Of a stretch of 64,000 bases of DNA, positions 27,788-36,274 are shown piece by piece (the first letter of the stretch is position 1; each line of letters begins with the position of its first letter). The DNA comes from Rhizobium sp. Q54 (lineage in GTDB: Bacteria; Pseudomonadota; Alphaproteobacteria; Rhizobiales; Beijerinckiaceae), in NCBI GenBank assembly GCA_945878875.1, contig CAMCUC010000005.1, forward strand, positions 1-64,000. The letters run 5' to 3'. The translations under genes were made by a program, and so were the position numbers. A model generated the notes under the pieces. That model saw only the letters and a list, made by a program, of their open reading frames with translations. It had not been told where the DNA came from and ran no database searches.

Positions 27788-28957
27788 ATGATTTTCAAAA
27801 GCATCCTTGCGGGGGCCGTTGGCCTTGCCGCCGGACTCCAGTTCACCGCGCCCGCTATCTCGCAAGAGACCGTAAAGGTCGGCCTGATCGCCACGCTCAC
27901 CGGCCCGCAGGCCGCGTCCGGCCGCCAGAAAGTCGCTGGCGCCCGCCTCTACATGCAGCTCAACGGCAATATGGTCGCCGGCAAGAAGATCGAGCTGATC
28001 ATCAAGGACGACACCGGCGTGGCCGACGTGACCCGTCGCCATGCGCAAGAGCTGATCGTCAACGACAAGGTGGCGGCAATCGCCGGCTTCAGCCTGACGC
28101 CGCTCGCGCTTGCCGTTGCCCCGGTCATCACCCAGTCGAAGACGCCCGCGATTATCATGACGGCGGGAACGTCCGTGATCACCGAGCGTTCGCCCTATTT
28201 CGTGCGCGTCAGCTTCACTCTGCCGCAGCAGAGCGTGCCGATCGCCGAATGGGTCGCCAATAACGGCGCCAAGACGGCAGTGTCGCTGGTGTCCGATTAC
28301 GGCCCCGGCATCGACGCGCAGAACGCATTCAAGATGCGCTTTGAGGAAAAGGGCGGCAAGGTTCTTGAGCAGCTCAAGGCGCCGCTGGCCAACCCTGAAT
28401 TCTCGCCCTTCTTGCAACGCGCCAAGGACCTGAAGCCCGACGCGCTGTTCCTCTTCGTCCCCGCCCCTACGGCTGGCACGCTCATGAAGCAGGTCATTGA
28501 TCGCGGCCTGACAGAAGCCAACATCAGGGTCATCGGCACCGGCGACATCACCGACGACGACCAGCTCAACGGCATCGGCGACAGCGTGCTGGGGCTCATC
28601 ACCTCGCACTTCTATTCAGCAGCCCATGGCTCCGCGATGAACCAGAAGTTCGTGGCCGAGTTCAAGAAGGCCAATCCCGGCATGCGCCCGAACTTCATCG
28701 CCGTCGGCGGCTGGGATGGCATGCACGCCTTCTATGAGGCCGTGAAGAAGACCAATGGCGACACCGACGGCACGAAGCTTGTGGACGCCATGAAGGGCGC
28801 CACCTGGGAAAGCCCGCGCGGCATGATGACCATTGATCCTCAAACGCGCGACGTGATCCAGGACGTCTATATCCGCAAGGTCGAAAAGCGGGACGGCGAG
28901 CTTTACAACATCGAGTTTGATGTGGTGAAGCAGGTCAAGGATCCGATGCACAAATAG
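27788..28957 (+). CDS. branched-chain-amino-acid-type ABC transporter substrate-binding protein
   Basis: A 389-residue periplasmic binding protein of the LivK/Peripla_BP_6 type with a signal peptide (LAGAVGLAAGLQFTAPAISQ). The mature start VKVGLIATLTGPQAASGRQ and GKKIELIIKDDTGV are standard for the family. The ATG is preceded by AGGAGGGG. It is first in a five-gene transporter operon. The ligand could be an amino acid, amide, urea or aromatic acid; the sequence does not settle it. Confidence 0.93.
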   Translation: MIFKSILAGAVGLAAGLQFTAPAISQETVKVGLIATLTGPQAASGRQKVAGARLYMQLNGNMVAGKKIELIIKDDTGVADVTRRHAQELIVNDKVAAIAGFSLTPLALAVAPVITQSKTPAIIMTAGTSVITERSPYFVRVSFTLPQQSVPIAEWVANNGAKTAVSLVSDYGPGIDAQNAFKMRFEEKGGKVLEQLKAPLANPEFSPFLQRAKDLKPDALFLFVPAPTAGTLMKQVIDRGLTEANIRVIGTGDITDDDQLNGIGDSVLGLITSHFYSAAHGSAMNQKFVAEFKKANPGMRPNFIAVGGWDGMHAFYEAVKKTNGDTDGTKLVDAMKGATWESPRGMMTIDPQTRDVIQDVYIRKVEKRDGELYNIEFDVVKQVKDPMHK

Positions 28958-28963
28958 CAAGAC

Positions 28964-28991
28964 CGGCCCCGCGGCGCGCGCTGCGGGGCCG
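28964..28991 (+). promoter_or_regulatory. intercistronic hairpin after the binding-protein gene
   Basis: CGGCCCCGC (28964-28972) pairs perfectly with GCGGGGCCG (28983-28991) between the binding-protein gene and the first permease gene. There is no T-run after it. Such hairpins in ABC operons commonly stabilise the upstream message or end part of the transcription, giving more binding protein than membrane components. Confidence 0.75.
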
Positions 28992-29014
28992 ACTAATCTT
29001 CGCGGGAGGGCGCC

Positions 29015-29875
29015 TTGCTGACCATTCTTTTCGACGGCGTGGCCTATGGCATGCTGTTGTTCGTGCTCGCGGTCGGCCTTTGCATCACGCTCGGCCTGAT
29101 GAATTTTATCAATCTCGCCCACGGCGCCTTCGCCATGGCTGGCGGTTATCTCACCGTGGTCATGATGAACCGCATGGGCATCTCATTTTACTGGTGCCTG
29201 CCTGCCGCTTTTTTGTTCAGCGCCGTGCTTGGCGTGGTGCTGGAGCGCGTGCTGTATCGGCGCCTCTACGACAAGACCCATCTCGATCAGGTGCTGTTCT
29301 CCATCGGCCTTATTTTCATGGCGATGGCGGCCGTCGATTACGCGATGGGCGCCAGTCCGCAGATCGTAAAGCTGCCGCCTTCGCTGAGCGGACGCGTTGA
29401 AATTCTGGGCGCGCAGGTTGGTATCTATCATCTGTTCGTGATTGTGATTTGCGGCCTGCTGACCATCGGCCTGCAATTTGTGATCGCCAAAACCCGCTTT
29501 GGCAGCCGCTTGCGCGCGTCCGTTGACGATGGCCGCGTCGCGCGCGGGCTTGGCGTGAATGTGACGGGCATTTTCGCGCTCACCTTTGCGGTCGGCTCCG
29601 GGCTGGCGGGACTTGGCGGCGCGCTGGGCGCCCCGATCCTGAGCATGGACCCGAGCTTCCCGCTCAAATACATGATCTTCTTTCTGATCGTGATCTCCAT
29701 CGGCGGTACGACCACGATCACCGGCCCGTTCTTCGCCTCGATCCTGCTCGGCGTGGCCGATGTCGGCGGCAAGTATTTCGTGCCCGAAATTGGCGGCTTT
29801 ATTATTTATACGATCATGGTGGCGGTGTTGATCTTCCGGCCTCAGGGTCTATTCACCCGGAGCGCAGCGCGATGA
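29015..29875 (+). CDS. livH: ABC transporter permease, LivH family
   Basis: A 286-residue inner-membrane permease with about eight helices. The N-terminus (LFDGVAYGMLLFVLAVGL, then LGLMNFINLAHGAFAMAGGY) is typical of LivH. The start is a TTG with GGGAGGG five bases before. The gene overlaps the next permease by 4 bp. It forms the heterodimeric channel with the LivM-type partner. Confidence 0.93.
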   Translation: MLTILFDGVAYGMLLFVLAVGLCITLGLMNFINLAHGAFAMAGGYLTVVMMNRMGISFYWCLPAAFLFSAVLGVVLERVLYRRLYDKTHLDQVLFSIGLIFMAMAAVDYAMGASPQIVKLPPSLSGRVEILGAQVGIYHLFVIVICGLLTIGLQFVIAKTRFGSRLRASVDDGRVARGLGVNVTGIFALTFAVGSGLAGLGGALGAPILSMDPSFPLKYMIFFLIVISIGGTTTITGPFFASILLGVADVGGKYFVPEIGGFIIYTIMVAVLIFRPQGLFTRSAAR

Positions 29876-30885
29876 TCCCGGATTCCCCCAACAAGCCGGC
29901 TGGCTGGCTGCTCTGGCGCACGCGCTGGCGCTGGTATGAGCTTGCGTTCTGGGCGGCGGCTGCCTCATCGTTCTTTATCTTCCCCTCAAAGTTGATGCTC
30001 ATCAGCGAGATTTTCATTCTGGGCCTGCTCGCCGTCTCGATAGATTTGACGCTGGGCTTTGCGGGCCTTGTGACGCTGGGCCAGGGCGCATTCTTTGGCG
30101 TTGGTGCCTATGCCGCCGGGCTGATGGCCAAATACGGCGCCGGAACCGCCCCGTTCAGTGATCCGCTGCTCGGGCTCCTGGTGGCGGGAAGCGTTGCGGG
30201 CGCGCTGGGCTTTGTCACCAGCTTTCTCGTTTTGCGCGGCTCGGACCTGACGCGCCTGATGGTGACGCTGGGCGTGGCGCTGATCGTGGAAGAAATCGTC
30301 ACGCAGGCCAAGGACATCACCGGCGGCTCTGACGGGCTTCAGGGCGTCATGTCCTCGCCGGTGCTGGGCGTGTGGTCCTTCGATCTCTATGGCCGGACCG
30401 CGTTCTGGTACGCGCTTATCGTCACGTTCGTCTGCTTCTGGTTTTGCCGCAGGCTGGTGAACTCGTCGTTTGGGCTGTCCTTGCTGGCGATCAAAGGCAA
30501 TCCGCTGCGCGCCCGCACCATCGGGATGCCGGTCAATACGCGGCTGGTCGCGATCTACACCATCGCCGCCACCATTTCCGGCATATCCGGCGGCCTGCTG
30601 ACGCAGACGACGCAATTTGCCTCGCCTGACATGGTGGCGTTCCATCGCTCTGCGGACGCGTTGTTGATCCTCGTTTTTGGCGGCTCGGGCTTTTTGTATG
30701 GCGGGCTGATCGGCGCCGTCGTCTTTCGCGTGATGCAGGATTTCATCGGCAATATCACGCCGCAATACTGGCTGTTCTGGGTTGGCCTCGTGCTTGTGCT
30801 GCTTGTGCTGTTCGTGCGCGGCGGCATTATCGGGATGCTGATGGCGCTGCGCGAAAGATTCTCGCGCAAGGGAGAAGGCTCATGA
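29872..30885 (+). CDS. livM: ABC transporter permease, LivM family
   Basis: A 337-residue permease partner of LivH, with about nine helices. The hallmark LLAVSIDLTLGFAGLVTLGQ and GAFFGVGAYAAG segment lies near residues 45-80, and FGGSGFLYGGLIGAVVF near the C-terminal third. Coupled by overlaps to both neighbours. Confidence 0.93.
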   Translation: MIPDSPNKPAGWLLWRTRWRWYELAFWAAAASSFFIFPSKLMLISEIFILGLLAVSIDLTLGFAGLVTLGQGAFFGVGAYAAGLMAKYGAGTAPFSDPLLGLLVAGSVAGALGFVTSFLVLRGSDLTRLMVTLGVALIVEEIVTQAKDITGGSDGLQGVMSSPVLGVWSFDLYGRTAFWYALIVTFVCFWFCRRLVNSSFGLSLLAIKGNPLRARTIGMPVNTRLVAIYTIAATISGISGGLLTQTTQFASPDMVAFHRSADALLILVFGGSGFLYGGLIGAVVFRVMQDFIGNITPQYWLFWVGLVLVLLVLFVRGGIIGMLMALRERFSRKGEGS

Positions 30886-31652
30886 GCGAGGCGCCCAAGC
30901 CGGTTCTGGAAACCTGCGCGCTGCGCAAGGCGTTCGGCGGCATCACCGCCACCGACAACGTGACGTTCAGCCTGCCTCCCGGCGCCCGCCATGCGCTGAT
31001 CGGCCCCAATGGCGCCGGCAAGACCACGTTCGTGAACCTGTTGTCGGGCGTGCTGCCCGCCACCAGCGGCGAGATTTATCTGAACGGCGTCAACGTCACG
31101 AACTGGAGCGTGCGCGACCGCGCGCGGGCAGGGCTGGCGCGCACGTTCCAGATCAACCAGCTCTACGCGGACCTCTCCCCGCTGGAGACGATCCTGATCG
31201 CGATCAACGAGCGCGAGAACGCCGCCACCTCGTGGTTCAGGCCGCTTGGCTCGCGCAGCGATCTGGTGGACGAGGCCGCCGCTTTGCTCGCGCAGCTTAA
31301 TCTGGCAGACGCGATGCATGCGCGCGTTGGCTCGCTCGCCTATGGCCGCCAGCGCCTGCTGGAAATCGCAATTGCGCTGGCCTCAAAGCCGCAAGTGCTG
31401 TTGCTGGATGAGCCCGCAGCTGGCGTGCCCGAGGGTGAGCGCGACCAGGTTCTCGACGTCGTGGCGGCCTTGCCCGCCGACGTGTCGCTGATCCTGATCG
31501 AGCACGATATGGACCTCGTGTTCCGCTTCGCCAAAACCATCTCGGTTCTGGTTAACGGCGCGCTGTTTGTTGAAGGCACGCGCGACGAGATTGCGCGCGA
31601 TCCGCGTGTGCGGCAAGTGTATCTCGGCGAAGAGGAGATCGCCCATGGCTGA
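30882..31652 (+). CDS. livG: ABC transporter ATP-binding protein, LivG family
   Basis: A 256-residue ATPase. Walker A is GPNGAGKTT near residue 44, the signature region is LAYGRQRLLEIAIAL (in place of the canonical LSGGQ), and Walker B is VLLLDEPAAGVPEGE. The degenerate signature LAYG is normal for LivG proteins. The start overlaps the livM stop. Confidence 0.93.
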   Translation: MSEAPKPVLETCALRKAFGGITATDNVTFSLPPGARHALIGPNGAGKTTFVNLLSGVLPATSGEIYLNGVNVTNWSVRDRARAGLARTFQINQLYADLSPLETILIAINERENAATSWFRPLGSRSDLVDEAAALLAQLNLADAMHARVGSLAYGRQRLLEIAIALASKPQVLLLDEPAAGVPEGERDQVLDVVAALPADVSLILIEHDMDLVFRFAKTISVLVNGALFVEGTRDEIARDPRVRQVYLGEEEIAHG

Positions 31653-32361
31653 CGTTCTCAAACTTGAAAGCGTATCGGCTGGCTATGGTGAGGCGGTCGT
31701 GCTCAACGGCGTGTCGTTCACGCTGCAACCCGGCACGGCGCTGGCGCTGCTGGGCCGCAACGGCGTCGGCAAGACCACGCTCATCAACACCATCATCGGT
31801 CTGACGCGCATGCGCAGCGGCGCGATCCATTTTGACGGGTGCGACGTGACCCGCCAGCGCCCGGACGAACGGGCGCGCGGCGGCATCGGCTGGGTGCCCC
31901 AGGAGCGCAACATCTTCAAGTCGCTTACGGTGGAGGAAAACCTCACCGCGATCATGCGTCCTGGCAAATGGGGCCTTGAAGAGATTTACGCCATGTTCCC
32001 AAGGCTTGCCGAGCGCAAGCGCAATATGGGCAATCAATTGTCGGGGGGCGAACAGCAAATGCTGGCCATCGCCCGCGCGCTCGCCACCAATCCGCGCCTG
32101 CTGCTGCTTGACGAGCCGCTGGAAGGGTTGGCGCCGATCATCGTCGACGAATTGCTCGCCGCCTTGCGCAAGGTCGTACGGGAGGAAAAAATGTCGGCGA
32201 TCATCGTTGAACAAAGCGCGCGCAAAATTCTTCCCCTCACCGATCACGCGATCATTCTTGAACGCGGCTCCGTCGCCTACGAGGGGGTGAGCGCGGACCT
32301 TGCGCAGGACGCCGAAACATTGGCGCGCCTGCTTGGCGTTGCGGAAAAGTCCGCCGCCTGA
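31645..32361 (+). CDS. livF: ABC transporter ATP-binding protein, LivF family
   Basis: A 239-residue ATPase with Walker A GRNGVGKTT, signature LSGGEQQMLAIARAL and Walker B LLLLDEPLEGLAPI. It pairs with LivG on the cytoplasmic face. The ATG at 31645 lies inside the end of livG (8-bp overlap), so translation is coupled. Confidence 0.93.
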   Translation: MADVLKLESVSAGYGEAVVLNGVSFTLQPGTALALLGRNGVGKTTLINTIIGLTRMRSGAIHFDGCDVTRQRPDERARGGIGWVPQERNIFKSLTVEENLTAIMRPGKWGLEEIYAMFPRLAERKRNMGNQLSGGEQQMLAIARALATNPRLLLLDEPLEGLAPIIVDELLAALRKVVREEKMSAIIVEQSARKILPLTDHAIILERGSVAYEGVSADLAQDAETLARLLGVAEKSAA

Positions 32362-32382
32362 TTTTTATCAATGGAGCCTGAT

Positions 32383-33489
32383 ATGCAACGCACGATCCCA
32401 CCGTTCCGCGCCGATCACGTCGGCTCCATCCTGCGCACGCCTGCGCTGAAGGAAGCGCGCCTGAAGAAAGCCGCTGGGCATCTTGACGCCGCCGGGCTGA
32501 AGGCTGTCGAAGATGCAGAAATCCGCAAGATCATCGCCAAACAGGAAGAGGTCGGCCTGCAATCGATCACCGACGGCGAGTTTCGCCGCGCATGGTGGCA
32601 TTACGATTTTCTGAGCCAGCTCGACGGCGTGCAAATTCGCGAAGTCGAAGGCGGCATTAAGTTTGCGGGCGTCACCACCAAGGCCGAGGCACCCTACGTC
32701 TACGGCAAAATGGGCTCGAAGAGCCATCCGCAGATTGAGCATTTCAAATTTCTGAAGGCCAACACCAAGCGCACGCCGAAGATGACGATCCCCTCGCCCT
32801 CGATGCTGCATTATCGCGGCGGCACGGGCATGATTGACCGGACCGTCTATCCGAAGATGGACGATTTCTGGACTGATCTTGGCAACGCCTACGCGCAGGC
32901 GATCAAGGGTTTCTATGACGCTGGCTGCCGCTATTTGCAGATCGACGATTGCTCGATGGCTTATTTCTGCGATCCCGCCCAGCGCAAGATGCTGGCTGAT
33001 CGCGGCGACAATCCCGACGAGCTGGAACTGGCCTACGCCTATGCGCTCAACACCGCTCTGGCTGGCCGTCCCGCAGACATGCGCGTGACGATGCATGTGT
33101 GCCGCGGCAATTTCCGCTCAACCTTTGTGGCGTCGGGCGGCTATGAGCACATCGCCGATCTCATGTTAAACAAGATCAATCTCGACGGCTATTTTCTGGA
33201 ATGGGACAACGAGCGCTCGGGCGATTTGTCGCCGTTGCGCCTGTTGCCCAAGAACAAGCTTGTCGTGCTTGGTTTGGTCACGTCAAAGACCGGCGAGCTT
33301 GAGACCAAGGACTCGATCAAGCGCCGCATCGAGGAGGCGACCCAATACGCCGACCTTGACCAGCTCTGCCTGTCGCCGCAATGCGGCTTCGCCTCCACAG
33401 AGGAAGGCAATGCGCTGACGGACGAGCAGCAATGGGACAAGCTGCGACTGGTGGTGGAAGTCTCCGAAGAGGTCTGGGGCAAGAACTAG
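32383..33489 (+). CDS. cobalamin-independent methionine synthase (MetE C-terminal domain) family protein
   Basis: A 368-residue protein of the MetE-C/COG0620 fold without the MetE N-terminal half. Zinc-ligand motifs are kept: MHVCRGN (His and Cys) near residue 238 and LSPQCGFAS (second Cys) near 333. Stand-alone members of this family methylate or transfer alkyl groups to thiols; their substrates are mostly unknown. It sits 21 bp after the ABC operon and is probably in it, which hints that the transported compound is a methyl donor or thiol. GGAG at 32373-32376 selects ATG 32383. Confidence 0.88.
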   Translation: MQRTIPPFRADHVGSILRTPALKEARLKKAAGHLDAAGLKAVEDAEIRKIIAKQEEVGLQSITDGEFRRAWWHYDFLSQLDGVQIREVEGGIKFAGVTTKAEAPYVYGKMGSKSHPQIEHFKFLKANTKRTPKMTIPSPSMLHYRGGTGMIDRTVYPKMDDFWTDLGNAYAQAIKGFYDAGCRYLQIDDCSMAYFCDPAQRKMLADRGDNPDELELAYAYALNTALAGRPADMRVTMHVCRGNFRSTFVASGGYEHIADLMLNKINLDGYFLEWDNERSGDLSPLRLLPKNKLVVLGLVTSKTGELETKDSIKRRIEEATQYADLDQLCLSPQCGFASTEEGNALTDEQQWDKLRLVVEVSEEVWGKN

Positions 33490-33598
33490 CCGCCGCGCAG
33501 GCCATTGCCCGGCTTGTCGTGATTGCAAACAAGCCCCGTCCGGCACATTCTTTGATTGCGCCGAACGGGTGCCATTCTATCGGAGCCTGTCGCGCGCC

Positions 33599-33862
33599 AT
33601 GATCGAGAGGAAGAAATCGCCATCGACCGATGCTTGCGGGCTTAAAGCTCCTGTCTCGCGCACGGTCGATGTTGATTACGACCATCGGCATTTCGTGAAT
33701 CTGGTCGCCGCAGCCTTTGTTCTGGCGCTCGCCATGTTGTCGGCCTGGGCGGTCAAAACCATCGACGAGCAAGAATCCCTGCGCAAATGCCTCTTGTCCG
33801 GCCGCAAGGATTGCGTGCGCATTCTGGTGCCGCCAAGCGGCCCGGTGCAACCGGTGCGGTGA
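33599..33862 (+). CDS. small membrane-anchored hypothetical protein
   Basis: About 87 residues with one transmembrane helix (FVNLVAAAFVLALAMLSAWAV). The C-terminal part TIDEQESLRKCLLSGRKDC carries two cysteines that could pair outside the membrane. Charged residues before the helix suggest a cytoplasmic N-terminus. It is followed immediately by a strong terminator, which supports its being a real gene. I do not know a function. The start (ATG 33599) lacks a strong ribosome site, and an ATG at 33569 is in frame. Confidence 0.68.
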   Translation: MIERKKSPSTDACGLKAPVSRTVDVDYDHRHFVNLVAAAFVLALAMLSAWAVKTIDEQESLRKCLLSGRKDCVRILVPPSGPVQPVR

Positions 33863-33864
33863 CG

Positions 33865-33897
33865 GCGCAAGGCCCGGCGAACCGGGCCTTGCGCTTT
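33865..33897 (+). terminator. intrinsic terminator
   Basis: GCGCAAGGCCCGG, loop CGAA, CCGGGCCTTGCGC, then TTT. A 13-bp perfect stem with a stable tetraloop, between the small membrane protein gene and the convergent terC-like gene; it probably serves both. Confidence 0.9.
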
Positions 33898-33920
33898 CAT
33901 GGTTCGCGCAAAGTTCGTAT

Positions 33921-34628
33921 TCAGGCTGGCGTGCTCTTGAGCTGCGCCGCGTGGCGATGACGAAGAAACACGCCAAGCCCCAGCACGAAAGCTGCGCCGA
34001 CTGCTGGTGTCAGGATATGGGACAGGGCTGCAGGGATATCCTCAAAGACAGCCCTCAGCGCCGGTTCGTCCTGAATCAATTCGCCCGCGACCCAGCCCAG
34101 GAGGCCAGCACCCGCCCACACCATCACAGGGAAGCGTTCGATCAGCAGAATCACGAGCTGCGCGCCAAACACGATCATCGGGATCGAGATCGTTAGGCCC
34201 AGTATAATCAGCAGCCATGACCCGTTGGCCGCCGCCGCGATGGCGACCACATTGTCCAGCGACATGACCAGATCGGCGATGGCAATCACACGCACCGCCT
34301 GCCAGATCGTGTCCGAATGCTGGATTTCCTTTTCGTCGGTGTTTTCAACCACGAGCTGAACTGCGATCCACAGCAACAAGACGCCGCCAATGCCCTTCAA
34401 ATAAGGCCAGCTCATCAGTGTGGCCACGATCGCCGTGAAGCCAATGCGCATGACGATGGCCACGCCAGCGCCCAGGACAATGCCCCATTTCCGGGATTCC
34501 GCAGGCAGTCCGCGACAGGCGAGCGCAATCACGACTGCATTGTCGCCCGACAGTAAGATATTGATCCAGATAATCTTCAGGAGCGGCAATAGAAACGTGG
34601 CCGCGTCGAAATTGGTTTCAAGGTTCAT
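33921..34628 (-). CDS. TerC family integral membrane protein (YjbE type)
   Basis: A 235-residue protein with about seven transmembrane helices. TerC signatures are NILLSGDNAVVIALACRGLP near the N-terminus and DLVMSLDNVVAIAAAANG in the middle, where the paired acidic residues are thought to bind metal. Members export manganese or calcium in several bacteria; tellurite resistance is a historical name. The start codon has AGGAGGCGACCC before it. No obvious manganese riboswitch was recognised upstream. Confidence 0.92.
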   Translation of the reverse strand: MNLETNFDAATFLLPLLKIIWINILLSGDNAVVIALACRGLPAESRKWGIVLGAGVAIVMRIGFTAIVATLMSWPYLKGIGGVLLLWIAVQLVVENTDEKEIQHSDTIWQAVRVIAIADLVMSLDNVVAIAAAANGSWLLIILGLTISIPMIVFGAQLVILLIERFPVMVWAGAGLLGWVAGELIQDEPALRAVFEDIPAALSHILTPAVGAAFVLGLGVFLRHRHAAQLKSTPA

Positions 34629-34685
34629 GGGTCGCCTCCTGTCTGCGAGGACTAGGCCGCCCGTAACCTCGCGTCAAGATTTACG

Positions 34686-34719
34686 TCAGTAAAAATACTG
34701 AATATTTTACAGTGTAAAA
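34686..34719. promoter_or_regulatory. two AT-rich palindromes in the terC - lipoprotein divergent region
   Basis: TCAGTA-AAAA-TACTGA (34686-34701) is followed by a perfect 15-bp palindrome TTTTACA-G-TGTAAAA (34705-34719). They lie 60-90 bp upstream of the terC-like start, where a promoter and operator are expected, and stand out in a GC-rich genome. The 315-bp region contains no gene. The binding factor is unknown; a metal-responsive regulator is a guess based only on the TerC neighbour. Confidence 0.6.
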
Positions 34720-34944
34720 ACGGTGGGGTATATTAGGTATTCTTGGGTGCGGCTCTCAGAAAGCCAAATCCGCGTCCCTGTGGCGTCGCGGGCGCCCCGG
34801 AATTTACGTGGCCAGCCCCAATCTCGACACCTTCAGCGTGCAACAAAGAAAGCTGTGGCGCGCTGGCGTCTGTTAACAATCCCTTCATTGGTTTCGGCGT
34901 TTTGAAGGGCGAGACTTTCTGCATTTTTCGTGACCTCAGGGCAT

Positions 34945-36114
34945 ATGAACATTCAAATCGCATTTGATCGCGCGCGAAAGCTCGCGCCATTTTTCCTTGT
35001 CGCGGCCTTGTCGCCCGGCCTTTCGGGCTGCGCCAGCGTAAGCCTTGCAAGCGTGAGCGCTTCAGCTTCCGGCATGATGAGCGCGAGCCCAAAGACCGAC
35101 GGCATGCAAATCCCGATTTTTGTCGCCTCCACGCGGCGCGAGAGCAAGGGGATTGAGGCCATCAATCCGCAGGCGAAGTTCTCGTTTGCGCTGGTCTCTG
35201 TACCGCCCGGCCACAAGCCCGGCGTAATTGAGCGCCCAAAGTTCGGATCGGCCAATGCGCGTAATCATTTCGTGATTGCGCAGGAGTTTGGCGTTGAGGG
35301 CGAGCAGTTTTCGTCCCAGCTTGCGACCCATTTGTCAGGTCGCGTCGGATCCAGCCGCGACGTGCTGCTGTTCGTCCACGGCTTCAACACGAGCCTTGAT
35401 GAAGCTCGCTTCCGGCTGGCGCAGGTGGTGGCGGACGGGCGCTTTGGCGGCGTGCCGGTGCTGTTCACGTGGCCATCGACCGACAATGTGTTCGCCTATG
35501 GCTCGGCGCGCGAAAACGCCACCATCTCGCGCGATGCGCTGGCGGGCCTGATGCGCGAAATCTCGCAAACGCAGGGCGTTGGCCGCATTCACGTGCTGGC
35601 TCATTCGATGGGTGGCTGGCTTGCGATGGAATCCCTGCGCGAGACCTCGATCAGCGGTCAACGCCTGCTCGACGGGCGCCTTGGCAACGTCATGCTGGCG
35701 GCACCTGATATTGATTTGACGGTGTTCCGTCAGCAAATGGCGCGGCTTGGCTCGGGCGCGAATGTGGCTGTGTTCAGCTCAACCGGCGACCGCGCGCTGT
35801 CTCTCTCCAGCACGCTGGCGGGCGACCGTCCGCGTCTGGGCGCCATCGACCCCACCAAGGCGGGCGACCGCGCAGAACTCACCAAGCTGGGCGTGCGGGT
35901 CTATGATCTGTCCTCGTTCTCCGACGGCTTCATCAACCACGGCGCCTATGCCAGCGCACCGGAAGTGATACGCCAGATCGGCGCCCAATTGTCCCGCCCC
36001 CGCTCTGACGATGCGCAGGTGACATCAGTCATTGACGGCGGCACGGCGAGTTCAACTCCGCGCCCTGATGGTCGGCTGATCGAACGCTCGCCGCTGACTG
36101 CGCCGGGACAATAG
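34945..36114 (+). CDS. lipoprotein alpha/beta hydrolase (DUF900 family)
   Basis: About 389 residues with a lipoprotein signal (LSPGLSGCAS, lipidation Cys near residue 28). An alpha/beta-hydrolase domain of the DUF900 type follows: VLLFVHGFNTSLDEARFRL, FTWPSTDNVFAYGSAREN and the nucleophile elbow LAHSMGGWLAM. The acid and base are less clear; FSDGFINHGAY near the C-terminal third is the probable His. Likely anchored at the periplasmic face. The substrate is unknown. The stop codon lies at the very edge of a palindromic repeat. Confidence 0.88.
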   Translation: MNIQIAFDRARKLAPFFLVAALSPGLSGCASVSLASVSASASGMMSASPKTDGMQIPIFVASTRRESKGIEAINPQAKFSFALVSVPPGHKPGVIERPKFGSANARNHFVIAQEFGVEGEQFSSQLATHLSGRVGSSRDVLLFVHGFNTSLDEARFRLAQVVADGRFGGVPVLFTWPSTDNVFAYGSARENATISRDALAGLMREISQTQGVGRIHVLAHSMGGWLAMESLRETSISGQRLLDGRLGNVMLAAPDIDLTVFRQQMARLGSGANVAVFSSTGDRALSLSSTLAGDRPRLGAIDPTKAGDRAELTKLGVRVYDLSSFSDGFINHGAYASAPEVIRQIGAQLSRPRSDDAQVTSVIDGGTASSTPRPDGRLIERSPLTAPGQ

Positions 36115-36195
36115 CTCCATCTGGACCGCGCCCGGCCCCGGGCGCATCTTTGAATTTGGCAAAAAAGATGCGCGCGAGGCCGCGCGCGGTCCAAA
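36113..36195. repeat. dispersed palindromic repeat, family B, copy 1
   Basis: It begins AGCTCCATCTGGACCGCGCC and ends GCCGCGCGCGGTCCA; the TGGACCGCGC and GCGCGGTCCA ends are inverted repeats and there is an inner CCCGGCCCCGGG palindrome. A second copy lies at 37248-37329 in the same orientation, and a half copy at 54719-54745. This copy overlaps the last bases of the lipoprotein stop codon and precedes the SGNH gene. Confidence 0.88.
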
Positions 36196-36274
36196 GGGGC
36201 GCTTGCAGCGGCAGAGATTGCGCCTTGCAGCGGCGCGGCTGCCAGCGACAAAAAATCGTTTAAGTTTAAGTTTT

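Noticed and set aside
34629..34740. Possible manganese (yybP-ykoY) riboswitch upstream of the TerC-like gene
   Set aside because: I could not find the conserved internal loops or a matching expression-platform hairpin; the AT palindromes look more like protein operators.
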